A stretch of 64,000 nucleotides of DNA from NCBI RefSeq assembly GCF_004151485.1, contig NZ_SBFF01000014.1, positions 62,001 through 126,000 on the forward strand, given 5' to 3'. The notes beneath the pieces were generated by a model. That model ran no database searches and was not told where the DNA came from. It saw only the letters and a list, made by a program, of their open reading frames with translations. The position numbers and the translations under genes were made by a program. The DNA is from Sphingosinicella sp. CPCC 101087 (GTDB lineage: Bacteria > Pseudomonadota > Alphaproteobacteria > Sphingomonadales > Sphingomonadaceae). Shown here piece after piece: positions 19,394-28,090 of the stretch (the first letter of the stretch is position 1; each line of letters opens with the position of its first letter).

Positions 19394-20809
19394 CTAGACT
19401 TCCTTTTCCGTCACTCGCGCCGCGGGGCGGAGGGGCTGGCGTTCCTCGGCCAAGAACGCGCGCGCCAGCGGCCGGCTGAAGAGAAGGACGAGGACGGCGC
19501 CGGCTGCGCCGATGGCGGCATGGAGGAGCCAGAACATCGGCGCCCCGAATGTTTCGTAGAATCCGCCGATCCAGCCGATCAGATTGTTCGCGACGAACAA
19601 GGTGAGGAAGGCGACGCCCATCAGGGTGGCGTTGACGCCGGCCGGCGCTGCGCGCGAGACCAAGGCGAGCAGGGTCGGCCAGTACCAGAGGAAGGCGACG
19701 CCCAGGATTCCCGCATAGAGAAACGGCCAGACCGGATGCACCGGCGCTTCCCCGTAGAGCAGGGCGACGGCGGCCAGCAGCAGGTTGGCCGCGGCCGACA
19801 AAGCGGCGCCGATGCCGATCTTGGCGAGGTCGCCGGGCTCGCCGCCGCGTGCGGCTTGCCAGCGCCACAGAGCGAACAGCAGTGGCACGGCGAGGATGCT
19901 GAACAGCGGATCCACCGACGCATACCAGGGCACCGGGATGGTGAAGGCGCCGAGGCTCAGATCGACCTGCGACTGGATCCAGACCAGCCCGACATTGTAG
20001 ATCTGGTAGTAAGCGATCGATTGGAAGACCGTGATCAGCATCACCGCCATCAGGGCGGCGATCACCTTCCAGTCGCCGCCGGAGAGGCGTGTCCCCTCCC
20101 CCCGCCGTCGCTCGACGCGGGCCGGAAGGTGCCGATAGCCGGCAAGATAGGTGGCGAGGCCGGCCAGCATGAACAAGGCGGCCGCGCCGAAGCCCGCGTG
20201 CCAGCCGTAGAGTTGCGCCAGAAGGCCGCACAGGATCGGGCCGGCGACGGCGCCGAAGTTGATCGCCATGCTGAAGATGGCGAAGCCGCGGGTGCGGGCG
20301 GCCTCGTCCTCCTTCGGGTAAAGCGCACCGACCTGGGCCGAGATATTGCCCTTGAGCAGTCCCGAGCCGAGCACGAGGAGCAGCAAGGCGAGCAGGAAAG
20401 TGGCGTCGAACGCCATGGCGACATGCCCGCCGCTCATGGCCAGCGCGCCGAGCACGACGGCGTTGCGCTGGCCGATCCACCGGTCCGCGACGATTCCGCC
20501 GAGCACGGGCGTGAAATAGACGAAGCCCGCATAGAGGCCGAAGATCTGAGAGGCGAAGGCCTGCGGCGAGAGAGGGCCGACCACCCCTTCGATCACCCCC
20601 CGGAAGCCGGCAAGCCCGGCGACATTCTCGACATGGCCGGGCAGCAGGAGCTGGTTGACCATATAGAGGACCAGCAAGGCGCTCATGCCGTAATAGGAGA
20701 AGCGCTCCCAGGCCTCGGTGAAGGCGAGGAAAGCGAGACCCTTGGGGTGGCCGAAGAACGAGCGGTCGGACGAGAGGCCCCGATCGAGCGTTGCTGCCGT
20801 GTCCGTCAT
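19394..20809 (-). CDS. POT-family proton-dependent di/tripeptide transporter
   Basis: POT carriers import short peptides with protons. The 471-residue product has about 12-14 membrane segments. It carries the proton-coupling motif family ExxER in FTEAWERFSYYGMS (about 30-43), FVYFTPVLGGIVADRWIGQR (about 96-115) and GLLKGNISAQVG. It ends 47 bases from the fumC stop in the opposite direction. Confidence 0.93.
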   Translation of the reverse strand: MTDTAATLDRGLSSDRSFFGHPKGLAFLAFTEAWERFSYYGMSALLVLYMVNQLLLPGHVENVAGLAGFRGVIEGVVGPLSPQAFASQIFGLYAGFVYFTPVLGGIVADRWIGQRNAVVLGALAMSGGHVAMAFDATFLLALLLLVLGSGLLKGNISAQVGALYPKEDEAARTRGFAIFSMAINFGAVAGPILCGLLAQLYGWHAGFGAAALFMLAGLATYLAGYRHLPARVERRRGEGTRLSGGDWKVIAALMAVMLITVFQSIAYYQIYNVGLVWIQSQVDLSLGAFTIPVPWYASVDPLFSILAVPLLFALWRWQAARGGEPGDLAKIGIGAALSAAANLLLAAVALLYGEAPVHPVWPFLYAGILGVAFLWYWPTLLALVSRAAPAGVNATLMGVAFLTLFVANNLIGWIGGFYETFGAPMFWLLHAAIGAAGAVLVLLFSRPLARAFLAEERQPLRPAARVTEKEV

Positions 20810-20965
20810 GCCATTCCCTCCCCGGTGCGGGCGGGAACTTAGCGGGGCGAGGACGGGGCGCCAGGCCGTTTTCGACGAAGCGTAATGTCTGGCGATGCGA
20901 GCGAGGCGAACGTCAGGACCGTCGCCGCCGCGTCCCCGCGCGTCCGTTACGGAAGGGGCGCAGGC

Positions 20966-21175
20966 TCAGTCGGCCAAAGTGAAGCCGATGCGCAGCGTCA
21001 CCTGGTAGTGACCGATCTTCCCGTCCTCGACGTGGCCGCGCGTGTCGGCCACTTCGAACCAGCGAATCTCCCTGACCGTTTTCGAGGCGCGGGCGATCGC
21101 GGTCTCGATCGCGCCTTCGATGCTGTCGGGCGAACTGCCGACGATCTCGACGACCTTGTAGACATGGTTGCTCAT
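20966..21175 (-). CDS. Dodecin family flavin-binding protein
   Basis: Dodecins are 12-subunit hollow spheres that bind flavins. The 69-residue product begins [15 protein letters not shown] and contains the conserved aromatic of the flavin site in [19 protein letters not shown], then [12 protein letters not shown]. The ATG at 21173-21175 follows an AGGAGG ribosome site, so the longer frame upstream is not used. Confidence 0.93.
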   Translation of the reverse strand: MSNHVYKVVEIVGSSPDSIEGAIETAIARASKTVREIRWFEVADTRGHVEDGKIGHYQVTLRIGFTLAD

Positions 21176-21196
21176 GCGGCCTCCTCCTGCGCTCCC

Positions 21197-21221
21197 AACA
21201 ACGCTTGCGCGGAGCCGTTCC
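21197..21221 (-). promoter_or_regulatory. Candidate EcfG-type (general stress) promoter of dodecin
   Basis: On the minus strand GGAAC (21221-21217) is followed after 16 bases by TGTT (21200-21197), about 25 bases before the dodecin ATG. Alphaproteobacterial EcfG promoters are GGAAC-N16/17-CGTT, so one base of the -10 differs. The link to stress control is inferred. Confidence 0.35.
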
Positions 21222-21279
21222 CTCGATAGGCTTGCCGCCTCTCCGTCCCCGAAGGGCGGAAAGGTTCTGGGAGACACCT

Positions 21280-23040
21280 ATGCGCCCTGCTCGCCTTCTG
21301 CTCACCGCGGCCGCCTTGGCCTTCGCGGCTCCGGTCATGGCCGCGCCGGCCGATGATCTGCGCGTCCTGCTCGACGAGCATTATCAATGGCTTCTGCGCG
21401 AAAATCCGATTCAGGCGACGACTCTGGGGGTACGCGACCATGACGCGCGCATCGACGACCTTTCGCCCGAGGCACGCGAGCGGCGCGTGCGCGAGGCGCA
21501 GGCGTTTCTCGAACGCGTCGACAGCATCCCTGCCGCCGAGCTCGGCGCCGAGGACCGCGTCACCCATGCGATATTGCGGCGCACGCTTGCCGAGACGGTC
21601 GAGGAGAGTCGCTTCGGCCAGCGCGACATGCTCTTCTCGACCTATGGCGGCTGGCACCAGGCCTTTGCCGGCCTGGCGCGCATCCTCCCCCTGCGCACCC
21701 GCGCCGACTTCGAATCCTATCTCGCCCGGATCGCCCAGTATCCTCGGCTCAACGACCAGGCGCTGGCGATCACGGCCGATGCCGTGCGCGGCGGCTACGT
21801 GCTCCCCTGCTCGGTGCTCGAAGGTCATGAGCGCTCGATCGAAGGGGTGATCGCCGAGGACCCGACGCAGTCGCGCTTCTACGAGCCCTTCGCCCGGGAG
21901 CGACCGTCGACGATAAGCGAGGCGGACTGGACGGCGATGCAGGCGCGGGCGCGCCGGATCGTCACCGAGGCGATCAACCCGGCCTACGCCAAGCATCTCG
22001 AATTCTACACGCGGGAATATAAGCCCCATTGCGCGCGGACCGACAGCGTTTCGGCGCAGCCGCAGGGCGAGGAATTCTATGCCTTCCGAGCGCGCAGCAG
22101 CACGACGACCGATCTCAGCGCGCAGCAGATCCACGATATCGGCCTTCGCGAGGTGGCGCGGATCCGCGCCGAGATGGAGGAAGTGGCGCGCGAGGCCGGC
22201 CATCCCAGCCGCGAGGCCTTCATCCAGGCGCTGCGCACCGACCCGCGCTATTATGCGACCGAGCCCGAGCAGCTGATGCGCGAGACGGCGCGGGTCACCA
22301 AGACGATCGACGGCCATCTCCCCGCTTTGTTCGGAACGCTGCCGCGGCTGCCCTACGGCATCAGGGAAATACCGGCCGAGATCGCCGAAGGGACGACCAC
22401 CGCCTATTACATGCCGGGATCGGCGGAGAGCGGCATCGCCGGCACCTATTACGTCAACACCTCCAAGCTCGATCAGCGGCCGCTCTGGGAGGTGCCGGCG
22501 CTCAGCCTGCACGAAGCGGTGCCCGGCCATCATCTCCAGATCGCGCTCCAGCAGGAGATGGACCTCGCGCCGTTCCGGCGGAACTTCGCCTTCTTCACCG
22601 CCTTCACCGAAGGCTGGGGACTCTATGCCGAAAGCCTGGGCGAGGAGATGAACCTCTACGACACGCCGGAACGGCGGATGGGCCAGCTTTCCTACCAGAT
22701 GTGGCGGGCGGCGCGGCTGGTGGTCGACACCGGAATCCACGCCTTCGGCTGGGACAAGGCCCGGGCGATCGCGTTCATGCGCGACAATACGGCGTTGAGC
22801 GAGGCGAATATCGAGGCCGAGGTCAACCGCTACATCAGCTGGCCGGGCCAGGCCCTGGGCTACATGATCGGCCGGCTGAAAATCATCGAGCTTCGCCAGC
22901 GCGCCGAGCGGGCGCTAGGCGACCGGTTCGACCTGCGCCGGTTCCACGACGCGGTGCTGCGCAACGGATCGGTGCCGCTGGACGTGCTCGAGGCCGAGAT
23001 CGACGGGTGGATCGCGGCGGAGCGGGCGCGGGCCGCGTAA
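21280..23040 (+). CDS. DUF885-family exported protein (putative metallopeptidase)
   Basis: The 586-residue product starts with a signal peptide (LLLTAAALAFAAPVMA). It contains the family motif HEAVPGHHLQ (from residue 411), which resembles a zinc-binding HExxH variant, followed by TEGWGLYAESLGEEM; the downstream glutamates could be ligands. These features suggest a metal-dependent peptidase in the periplasm, but activity is not proven for most members. The ATG at 21280 is chosen because GGGAGA precedes it and a leader follows. A second, related gene is at 55603-57432. Confidence 0.85.
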   Translation: MRPARLLLTAAALAFAAPVMAAPADDLRVLLDEHYQWLLRENPIQATTLGVRDHDARIDDLSPEARERRVREAQAFLERVDSIPAAELGAEDRVTHAILRRTLAETVEESRFGQRDMLFSTYGGWHQAFAGLARILPLRTRADFESYLARIAQYPRLNDQALAITADAVRGGYVLPCSVLEGHERSIEGVIAEDPTQSRFYEPFARERPSTISEADWTAMQARARRIVTEAINPAYAKHLEFYTREYKPHCARTDSVSAQPQGEEFYAFRARSSTTTDLSAQQIHDIGLREVARIRAEMEEVAREAGHPSREAFIQALRTDPRYYATEPEQLMRETARVTKTIDGHLPALFGTLPRLPYGIREIPAEIAEGTTTAYYMPGSAESGIAGTYYVNTSKLDQRPLWEVPALSLHEAVPGHHLQIALQQEMDLAPFRRNFAFFTAFTEGWGLYAESLGEEMNLYDTPERRMGQLSYQMWRAARLVVDTGIHAFGWDKARAIAFMRDNTALSEANIEAEVNRYISWPGQALGYMIGRLKIIELRQRAERALGDRFDLRRFHDAVLRNGSVPLDVLEAEIDGWIAAERARAA

Positions 23041-23167
23041 GGCGATCCGCGACGAATTCGAACACGGCACCGTTCGGGCTGAGCCCCACAGGAGAGTCCC
23101 TCCCGCGCATGCCGGCGCGCAACTCTCCGCCTGCGCCTTCGTTGCGTTGGCGAAAGGGAGTGCGCTC

Positions 23168-23962
23168 ATGTTCACGGTCGGTCGGTTGGAGGCGATGGCG
23201 CGGCTCGGGTTCGCGGCGCGCGGTCTGATGTATCTGCTGATCGGCTATCTCGCCCTGCGCCTCGGCCGCACCGAGGACGGCGCCGGCGCGCTCGCCATCC
23301 TGTCCAGCACCGGCGGACGGGTGGTCCTTGCCGGAATGGTGGTGGGCTTCGTCGGCTACGGGCTCTGGCGGCTGACCGACGCGGCGATCGACAGCGAAGG
23401 TCATGGCGACGGGCTTTCGGGAGCACTGGTCCGGGCGGGCGGGGCGATGTCGGGACTCATCCATCTCGGCCTCGCCTGGGCGGCGGCCAAGCTGGCGCTG
23501 CGGGATGCGGGCGGCGGCGGCGGCGACGGCGACCGGATCGAGCAGGGCGCCTCGACCGCGCTCGACTGGCCGGGCGGCGAGATCGCGCTGCTAGCCGGCG
23601 CCGCGATCCTGCTGGGCGTGGGCGCCTTCCAGCTGGTGCGGGCGGTCAAGCTGTCCTTCCTCAAGCATCTCGACGGGCGCGTCGCCCACCGGCCCTGGGT
23701 CGCCTGGCTCGGGCGTGCCGGCTATGCGGCGCGCGGCATCGTCTTCCTGGTGATGGCCTGGTTCCTGTGGCGAACCTTTCAAAGCGCGGACGCCGAGGAG
23801 GCCGGGGGAATGGGGCAGGCACTCGAGGCGCTGCCGTCGGACCTGCAATTCCTCGTCGCCGGCGGGCTGGCTCTGTTCGGGCTGTTCAGCCTGGTCGAGG
23901 CCCGTCACCGCCGGATCAACGACCCCCATATCGTCGCGCGGCTGCAGCGGTCGTGGGGATGA
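23168..23962 (+). CDS. DUF1206 membrane protein
   Basis: The 264-residue product has about six membrane segments arranged as three similar two-helix units (ARLGFAARGLMYLLIGYLAL, RAGGAMSGLIHLGLAWAAAK and GRAGYAARGIVFLVMAWFLW). This internal repetition is the mark of DUF1206. Function is unknown. GGGAG lies seven to eight bases before the chosen ATG. Confidence 0.85.
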   Translation: MFTVGRLEAMARLGFAARGLMYLLIGYLALRLGRTEDGAGALAILSSTGGRVVLAGMVVGFVGYGLWRLTDAAIDSEGHGDGLSGALVRAGGAMSGLIHLGLAWAAAKLALRDAGGGGGDGDRIEQGASTALDWPGGEIALLAGAAILLGVGAFQLVRAVKLSFLKHLDGRVAHRPWVAWLGRAGYAARGIVFLVMAWFLWRTFQSADAEEAGGMGQALEALPSDLQFLVAGGLALFGLFSLVEARHRRINDPHIVARLQRSWG

Positions 23963-24021
23963 GCCCCCTTGGCGGGGGCGCCGACCAGAGCGGGCGGCGC
24001 AAGATCGGAGTCACCGAGCCC

Positions 24022-24151
24022 GCTCCAGGTATTTGTTGTCGCATCGTGTTTGCGGAAAACCGGTTCCCACTTTTCCGCACGTGCTCTAGGTATTTGTTGT
24101 TGCATCGTGTTTGCGGAAAACCGGTTCCCGCTTTTCCGCACGATGCTCTAG
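24022..24151. repeat. Tandem 61-base hairpin repeat
   Basis: Two copies of a 61-base unit (24022-24082 and 24083-24143) differ at only a few bases. The first seven bases of a third copy follow (24145-24151). Each unit contains TGCGGAAAA and TTTTCCGCA arms around an 11-base loop that includes ACCGGT. The repeat lies between the convergent DUF1206 and PilZ genes, so it may end transcription from both sides. Sequences of this kind are scattered in alphaproteobacterial genomes. Confidence 0.85.
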
Positions 24152-24154
24152 CCG

Positions 24155-24487
24155 TCAATCGGCCGGGGTCGGCGGCAGCGCTCCACCCTGGCGGGCGATC
24201 TGCTCCATCCGCTCGTCGGGAAGGGGTTGCTCGAACTCGAGGCCGAAGCGCGGGCCATCGTTCCACCGGACCAGCGCGGGCCTGAGCTGGCCGGCGCAGT
24301 CGAGCTCGACCCGTGAGCCGGGCGCGGGCGGGGAAGCGGCGTGGCCGAGGACGCCGGTGCGCGAGACGTCGAGCAGGTGGACGCGCAGCCTTCCGTCCGC
24401 TCCGAGCAGGGTGGCGGGCTGAAAGACCTTCAGCCTCCGGCTCGCCCGCAGAGCCTCATAGCCTTTTGCATTCGTTGGACTGTTCAT
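24155..24487 (-). CDS. PilZ-domain protein
   Basis: PilZ domains commonly bind cyclic di-GMP. The 110-residue product is a single PilZ-like domain: an N-terminal RxxRR-type motif (RASRRLKVFQPATL), then DVSRTGVLGHA (matching the D/NxSxxG motif) and VRWNDGPRFGLEFEQPL. The match to the c-di-GMP motifs is fair but not perfect, so binding is inferred. Confidence 0.8.
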   Translation of the reverse strand: MNSPTNAKGYEALRASRRLKVFQPATLLGADGRLRVHLLDVSRTGVLGHAASPPAPGSRVELDCAGQLRPALVRWNDGPRFGLEFEQPLPDERMEQIARQGGALPPTPAD

Positions 24488-24600
24488 CGAGCCCCGCCTG
24501 GCCTGCCCATGCTGCGCAAAGCGGGTCGCGGGCCGCGAAGTTCCGGGGAATCGACGTCAACGCGGCGTTAACCGTTTCCGTCCGACGCCGGGGGGCCTGA

Positions 24601-24837
24601 CTATCTGAACGTCCAGCCGGAGGTGCGGGTGCCGGCAGCGGTGGGCTGCTTTTCGGGCCGGATCTTCGGCGCCGGCCGCGTTGCGGCGCGCTCGGCGGCC
24701 TCGGCGCCGTGGGTGGCGAGCTTGAGATAGGCGCCGTGGGCGCGCTTCAGCCGTGTCCGTTCCGCTTCCGTCTTCGCCTCGGCGAGTTCGGCGAGCGCCT
24801 TGTCCGCCTTCGCCTGATATTCCTCGGGCGTCGTCAT
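24601..24837 (-). CDS. Small charged helical protein of unknown function
   Basis: A 78-residue product. The ATG at 24835-24837 is chosen because AGGAAGGACA precedes it; the open frame runs much further up but without a sensible leader. Residues 5-50 are rich in Ala, Glu and Lys with a heptad-like pattern (ALAELAEAKTEAERTRLKRA), suggesting a coiled coil. The C-terminal 28 residues are basic and proline-rich. No family recognised. Confidence 0.55.
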   Translation of the reverse strand: MTTPEEYQAKADKALAELAEAKTEAERTRLKRAHGAYLKLATHGAEAAERAATRPAPKIRPEKQPTAAGTRTSGWTFR

Positions 24838-25264
24838 GATGCTGTCCTTCCTGTCCCTATGCCCGGGACTCGGATGTGGGGGTCGCCGACCGGCGTGGGC
24901 CCTTTGAGACTTCATGGCAAATGAATTCGGCCCGTCCGGACCGGAGCCCCCGGCCGCATCCGGACGGCGAGCAGACGGCCGGTGGAAGGTAACAAACTTT
25001 CCATCGAAAAAGGAATTTTTTCGCCATGGCCTTCGGCGCCCCCAGCAGACCAGCCCCCGGACGGGGACCTGGGGGTGGAGGCAACTCACGATGTCAAAGA
25101 GCCCTTTTTCGTCTTTCCCGAGCATAACACGGTCAAGGAAGGTTTTTTGTATCCTGGCGCAGGCCGCGGTCGGCTGGTTGCGCCCGCGACGCCCCTTGCC
25201 GATCCCCCGCGACCTGAACGCAATTTTGGGGTAAGAAGGGAATGGGTGGGATCGGAGGGCCAGG
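24838..25264. other. Intergenic region with two hairpins, possible small RNA
   Basis: About 427 bases without a convincing gene. Two adjacent structures stand out: GGAAGGT-aacaa-ACTTTCC (about 24985-25003), directly followed by CGAAAAA-ggaat-TTTTTCG (about 25005-25023), which has an A/T-rich terminator-like shape. A run of six or more T also occurs near 25142-25148. This could mark the end of a small RNA, but no promoter was identified. Confidence 0.35.
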
Positions 25265-25762
25265 ATGCCGGTCCGTGTCGACGAGACGCTGCTCGAGGCG
25301 AAGGATCGCCCTGCCGTCATCGTGCTCGCCATGTACACGCTGCGCGCGATGCTCGGCTGGCGGAGCCTTGTCCCCAGCTATGACTGCGCGATGATTATGG
25401 TTGCGGTCGTCGCGATCACCGCCGAACGCCTGCTGAGGACCGACATCGCCCCCGAGCAGCAGCGGCTCGACGTCCCGATCGACCCGGCCTCGTTGCAGAA
25501 GTGCAACGTGGCCTCGATCGCCCATGCGACCGGGCTCAACCGTGAATCGACGCGCCGCAAGGTGAACGAAATGATCGCGAAAGGCCTGCTCACGCGGCTG
25601 GAGGACGGCTCGGTCTTTTTCGCCGAGGATCTGACGCGCCGGCTGGGCGTGAGGAAGCTCGTCCGCCAGCAGCTCGGCGACCTGGCGGGCGCCACGAACC
25701 GCCTGCTCAAGATCGGCGTGCTGACCGAGGACGAGGGACAGAAAGCTCGCGGCACAGGTTGA
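25265..25762 (+). CDS. Winged-helix (MarR/HTH-like) regulatory protein
   Basis: The 165-residue product has a helix-turn-helix-like segment in its middle (NVASIAHATGLNRESTRRKV, about 80-99), followed by NEMIAKGLLTRLEDGSVFFA. This reads as the recognition helix and wing of a MarR- or IclR-like DNA-binding domain. The first 60 residues are more hydrophobic and not recognised. It lies alone; nearby small stress and membrane genes may be targets, but that is a guess. Confidence 0.65.
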   Translation: MPVRVDETLLEAKDRPAVIVLAMYTLRAMLGWRSLVPSYDCAMIMVAVVAITAERLLRTDIAPEQQRLDVPIDPASLQKCNVASIAHATGLNRESTRRKVNEMIAKGLLTRLEDGSVFFAEDLTRRLGVRKLVRQQLGDLAGATNRLLKIGVLTEDEGQKARGTG

Positions 25763-25925
25763 GCGTCGATCGTCTTGCCGGCTTGGCGGCCGGGATCCAC
25801 AGGCGGCGCTCCGCCGATCGCGATTCCCCGAGGCCGCAGGCGACCCCGGCAGGCGCGAGCCCTTCGCGCGCAGCACCCCGGCGGATCGTCTCGCCGGGGT
25901 TCATTTCGTCAGAAGTTCGAAGCCC

Positions 25926-26108
25926 TTGCCGCACTATCGATATCGCGCAGAGACCTGGACCGGCCCATGGCGGACGACGCGCCTGGAGGCCGAGACCGAC
26001 GCCGTGGCTGCAGGCCACGCCGTGGTGGACTGGCGCCGTCCGGGCCTGATCGTGTGGCGCGTGCAAGGCGAGATCGAGACCAGGGACGAGGCGTCCGCTC
26101 CCCGGTGA
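25926..26108 (+). CDS. Small protein of unknown function, TTG start
   Basis: A 60-residue frame beginning at TTG with MPHYRYRAETWTGPW and continuing with alternating hydrophobic and charged residues (VVDWRRPGLIVWRVQGEIE), a pattern that fits a small beta-rich protein. AGAAG lies about 10 bases upstream. There is no ATG alternative and no recognised family. Confidence 0.4.
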   Translation: MPHYRYRAETWTGPWRTTRLEAETDAVAAGHAVVDWRRPGLIVWRVQGEIETRDEASAPR

Positions 26109-26225
26109 TGCGCGGGCCCCCTGCCCTTCGCATCCTCGAGGGTCGGGAGCCGGGATGATGTCGGAGAAAGTAATGGGTGTGTGGCGCGACGGGTCGGGCA
26201 GGCCGGGCGCGCGCCGCCGGATCTT

Positions 26226-26711
26226 TCAGGGGATGGGCGCGAACCGGCGGACGGCGAGGGCGATGACCAGGCCGACACCGAGGACGTGGACGGCGAATTC
26301 GAGCGCGCCGAAGGTCCTGAGGTCTCCGGGAAAGCCCGAGAGCGGCACGATCACCCAGCGCATCGCGAAGTAGATGAGGCCGCCATAGACCAGTCCCGCG
26401 AGGAGCATGTGCTGGCGCAGCGGCGGCAGCGCGCGAACCGCCGCGAGGAAGATGGCCGCCATGGCGACGGTCATCGCGAAGTGAAGGACCAGGCCGAGTG
26501 CGGCGGCCGCGGCACCGCCCTGGAACGCGTCCCGGCCGATCAGTCCGCTCGCGACCGCCTGGAGGACCCGGGTCGGCGACATGCCGCTCTGGAGATAGTT
26601 GGCGGCGAACGCATAAGCGATATCGATCGCCCCTGCCACGAGACCGCCGGCAAGTATGGCCGTGGCCGTTCCATTCTGCACGGCGCCGGAACCGGCGGTC
26701 TGCTCGATCAT
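26226..26711 (-). CDS. Hypothetical four-helix inner-membrane protein
   Basis: The 161-residue product has four hydrophobic segments (TAILAGGLVAGAIDIAYAFA, AAAAALGLVLHFAMTVAMAA, HMLLAGLVYGGLIYFAMRWV and ALEFAVHVLGVGLVIALAV). It resembles small YagU-like membrane proteins, but the match is from memory and uncertain. It is read away from the two PNPOx-fold genes. Confidence 0.6.
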   Translation of the reverse strand: MIEQTAGSGAVQNGTATAILAGGLVAGAIDIAYAFAANYLQSGMSPTRVLQAVASGLIGRDAFQGGAAAAALGLVLHFAMTVAMAAIFLAAVRALPPLRQHMLLAGLVYGGLIYFAMRWVIVPLSGFPGDLRTFGALEFAVHVLGVGLVIALAVRRFAPIP

Positions 26712-26883
26712 GTCTGCTCCTCTCTCAAAGGTCCGGCGACCTCGTTGGGAGCCCGCCGCGGGGGAGGGGAAGCAGGATTGCGGGCGAACGTCGGTTCTGC
26801 GCGGGCGAATGTCGCGCCGGCGAGAGATGCGCGTCTGGACAGGCCGGAAGGCGCGCCCCTCGTCGTGGGCCCCGGCGCTCCCG

Positions 26884-27372
26884 TCAGCCGGAAGCCATGT
26901 CCACCTTCTCGTTCCTGCCCATCGCCGGGCGCGTATCGGAGACGGCGGCGGCGGCCATGCGGATGTAGGCGCGCAGCGTGCCGGGGCTGTCCCAATATTG
27001 CGCCTCGACCGGAGTCACCTTGAGGACGCGGATGGAGGGATCGTCGGGGCTGTCCCACCAGGCCTTGGCCGGCGTGCCGAACAGGTCCCTGATCTTCTCG
27101 CGGTCGTTCGACACGGCCGCCCGGCCGACGAGCGAGACATAATTCTGGCCGGACGGGTCGGCGAAGGCGAGATTGACCTGCGGCCGCGCCGCGATCTCGT
27201 CATCCTTGGCGCTCTCGGCATCGGTGAGGAAGTAGATGAGATTCTCCTCGGGCCGGACATAAGCGGCCATCGGGCGCGATCGTATCTCCTCGCCGTCATG
27301 GCTGGAGAGCATGCAGAAGGTGATCTTCTCCATCAGCTCCCAGACGTGGGCGGTGTCGTTGGTGTCGGGCAT
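26884..27372 (-). CDS. PNPOx-fold flavin-binding protein (general stress protein 26-like)
   Basis: The 162-residue product starts at the ATG at 27370-27372, which follows AGGAGG. It has the split-barrel pattern of the pyridoxamine 5'-phosphate oxidase superfamily: MLSSHDGEEIRSRPMAAYV, IYFLTDAESAKDDEIAARP and VNLAFADPSGQNYVSLVGRA. Members bind flavins and are often stress-induced. The neighbouring gene at 27566 is a divergent relative. Confidence 0.85.
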   Translation of the reverse strand: MPDTNDTAHVWELMEKITFCMLSSHDGEEIRSRPMAAYVRPEENLIYFLTDAESAKDDEIAARPQVNLAFADPSGQNYVSLVGRAAVSNDREKIRDLFGTPAKAWWDSPDDPSIRVLKVTPVEAQYWDSPGTLRAYIRMAAAAVSDTRPAMGRNEKVDMASG

Positions 27373-27565
27373 GGGTGGGCCTCCTTGGTGGGGTTCGATG
27401 GACCAAGGTCCGGGAGGGGGGAGAGGTTCCCGGTCCGGCGGCGGCTCGCCGAACGGCAGGGCCGGGCCGAGCGCATCACCGCACTCGGTCGTCGGGCGAC
27501 GCATCGAGCCCCGGAACTTCGGCCTCGCATCCGGGGTTGGGCGGCCCGACAGGAAGGATGAAGCG

Positions 27566-28063
27566 ATGCCGAACGAAGCCGCGCTCGAAGCCCGATTCTG
27601 GAGGGCCATCGCCGACGACATGACGGTGATGTTGGGCCTCGCCGACCGCGCCGAGCGCCGCGCGCAGCCGATGACGGCGCAGCTCGGCGGCCGCGAGGGG
27701 CGTGGGCCGATCTGGTTCTTCACCTCGACCGAGGCCGACCTGGTGCGCGATCTCGGCCCCGGCGCGCCGGCCTTGCTCCACTTCGCGGCGAAGGGGCACG
27801 AGCTGTTCGCGTCGATCGAGGGCCGGCTGGTGCCGGACGACGATCCGGCGACGATCGACCGGCTGTGGAATCGCTTCGTCGCGGCGTGGTTCGAAGAGGG
27901 GCGCGACGATCCCAAGCTCAAGTTGCTCCGCTTCGATCCCGAAAGCGCTCAGATCTGGCTCAACGAGAACAGCCTGTTCGCGGGCGTGAAGATGCTGCTC
28001 GGCGCGGATCCGAAGAAGGATTATGCGGACAAAGTGGCCGAGGTGGAGATGGACGGCCGCTGA
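27566..28063 (+). CDS. PNPOx-fold protein (general stress protein 26-like)
   Basis: The 165-residue product has the same split-barrel layout as the divergent gene at 26884-27372: MTVMLGLADRAERRAQPMTA, GPIWFFTSTEADLVRDL, ALLHFAAKGHELFASIEGRL and a C-terminal WLNENSLFAGVKMLLG region as in Gsp26-like proteins. AGGAAGGATGAAGCG precedes the chosen ATG. Confidence 0.82.
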   Translation: MPNEAALEARFWRAIADDMTVMLGLADRAERRAQPMTAQLGGREGRGPIWFFTSTEADLVRDLGPGAPALLHFAAKGHELFASIEGRLVPDDDPATIDRLWNRFVAAWFEEGRDDPKLKLLRFDPESAQIWLNENSLFAGVKMLLGADPKKDYADKVAEVEMDGR

Positions 28064-28090
28064 CGCCCCAGCCCCGCCGATCGCCGGGCC

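Noticed and set aside
17922-20480. 852-codon minus-strand frame
   Set aside because: Antisense of fumC and out of frame with the POT transporter; no own motif.
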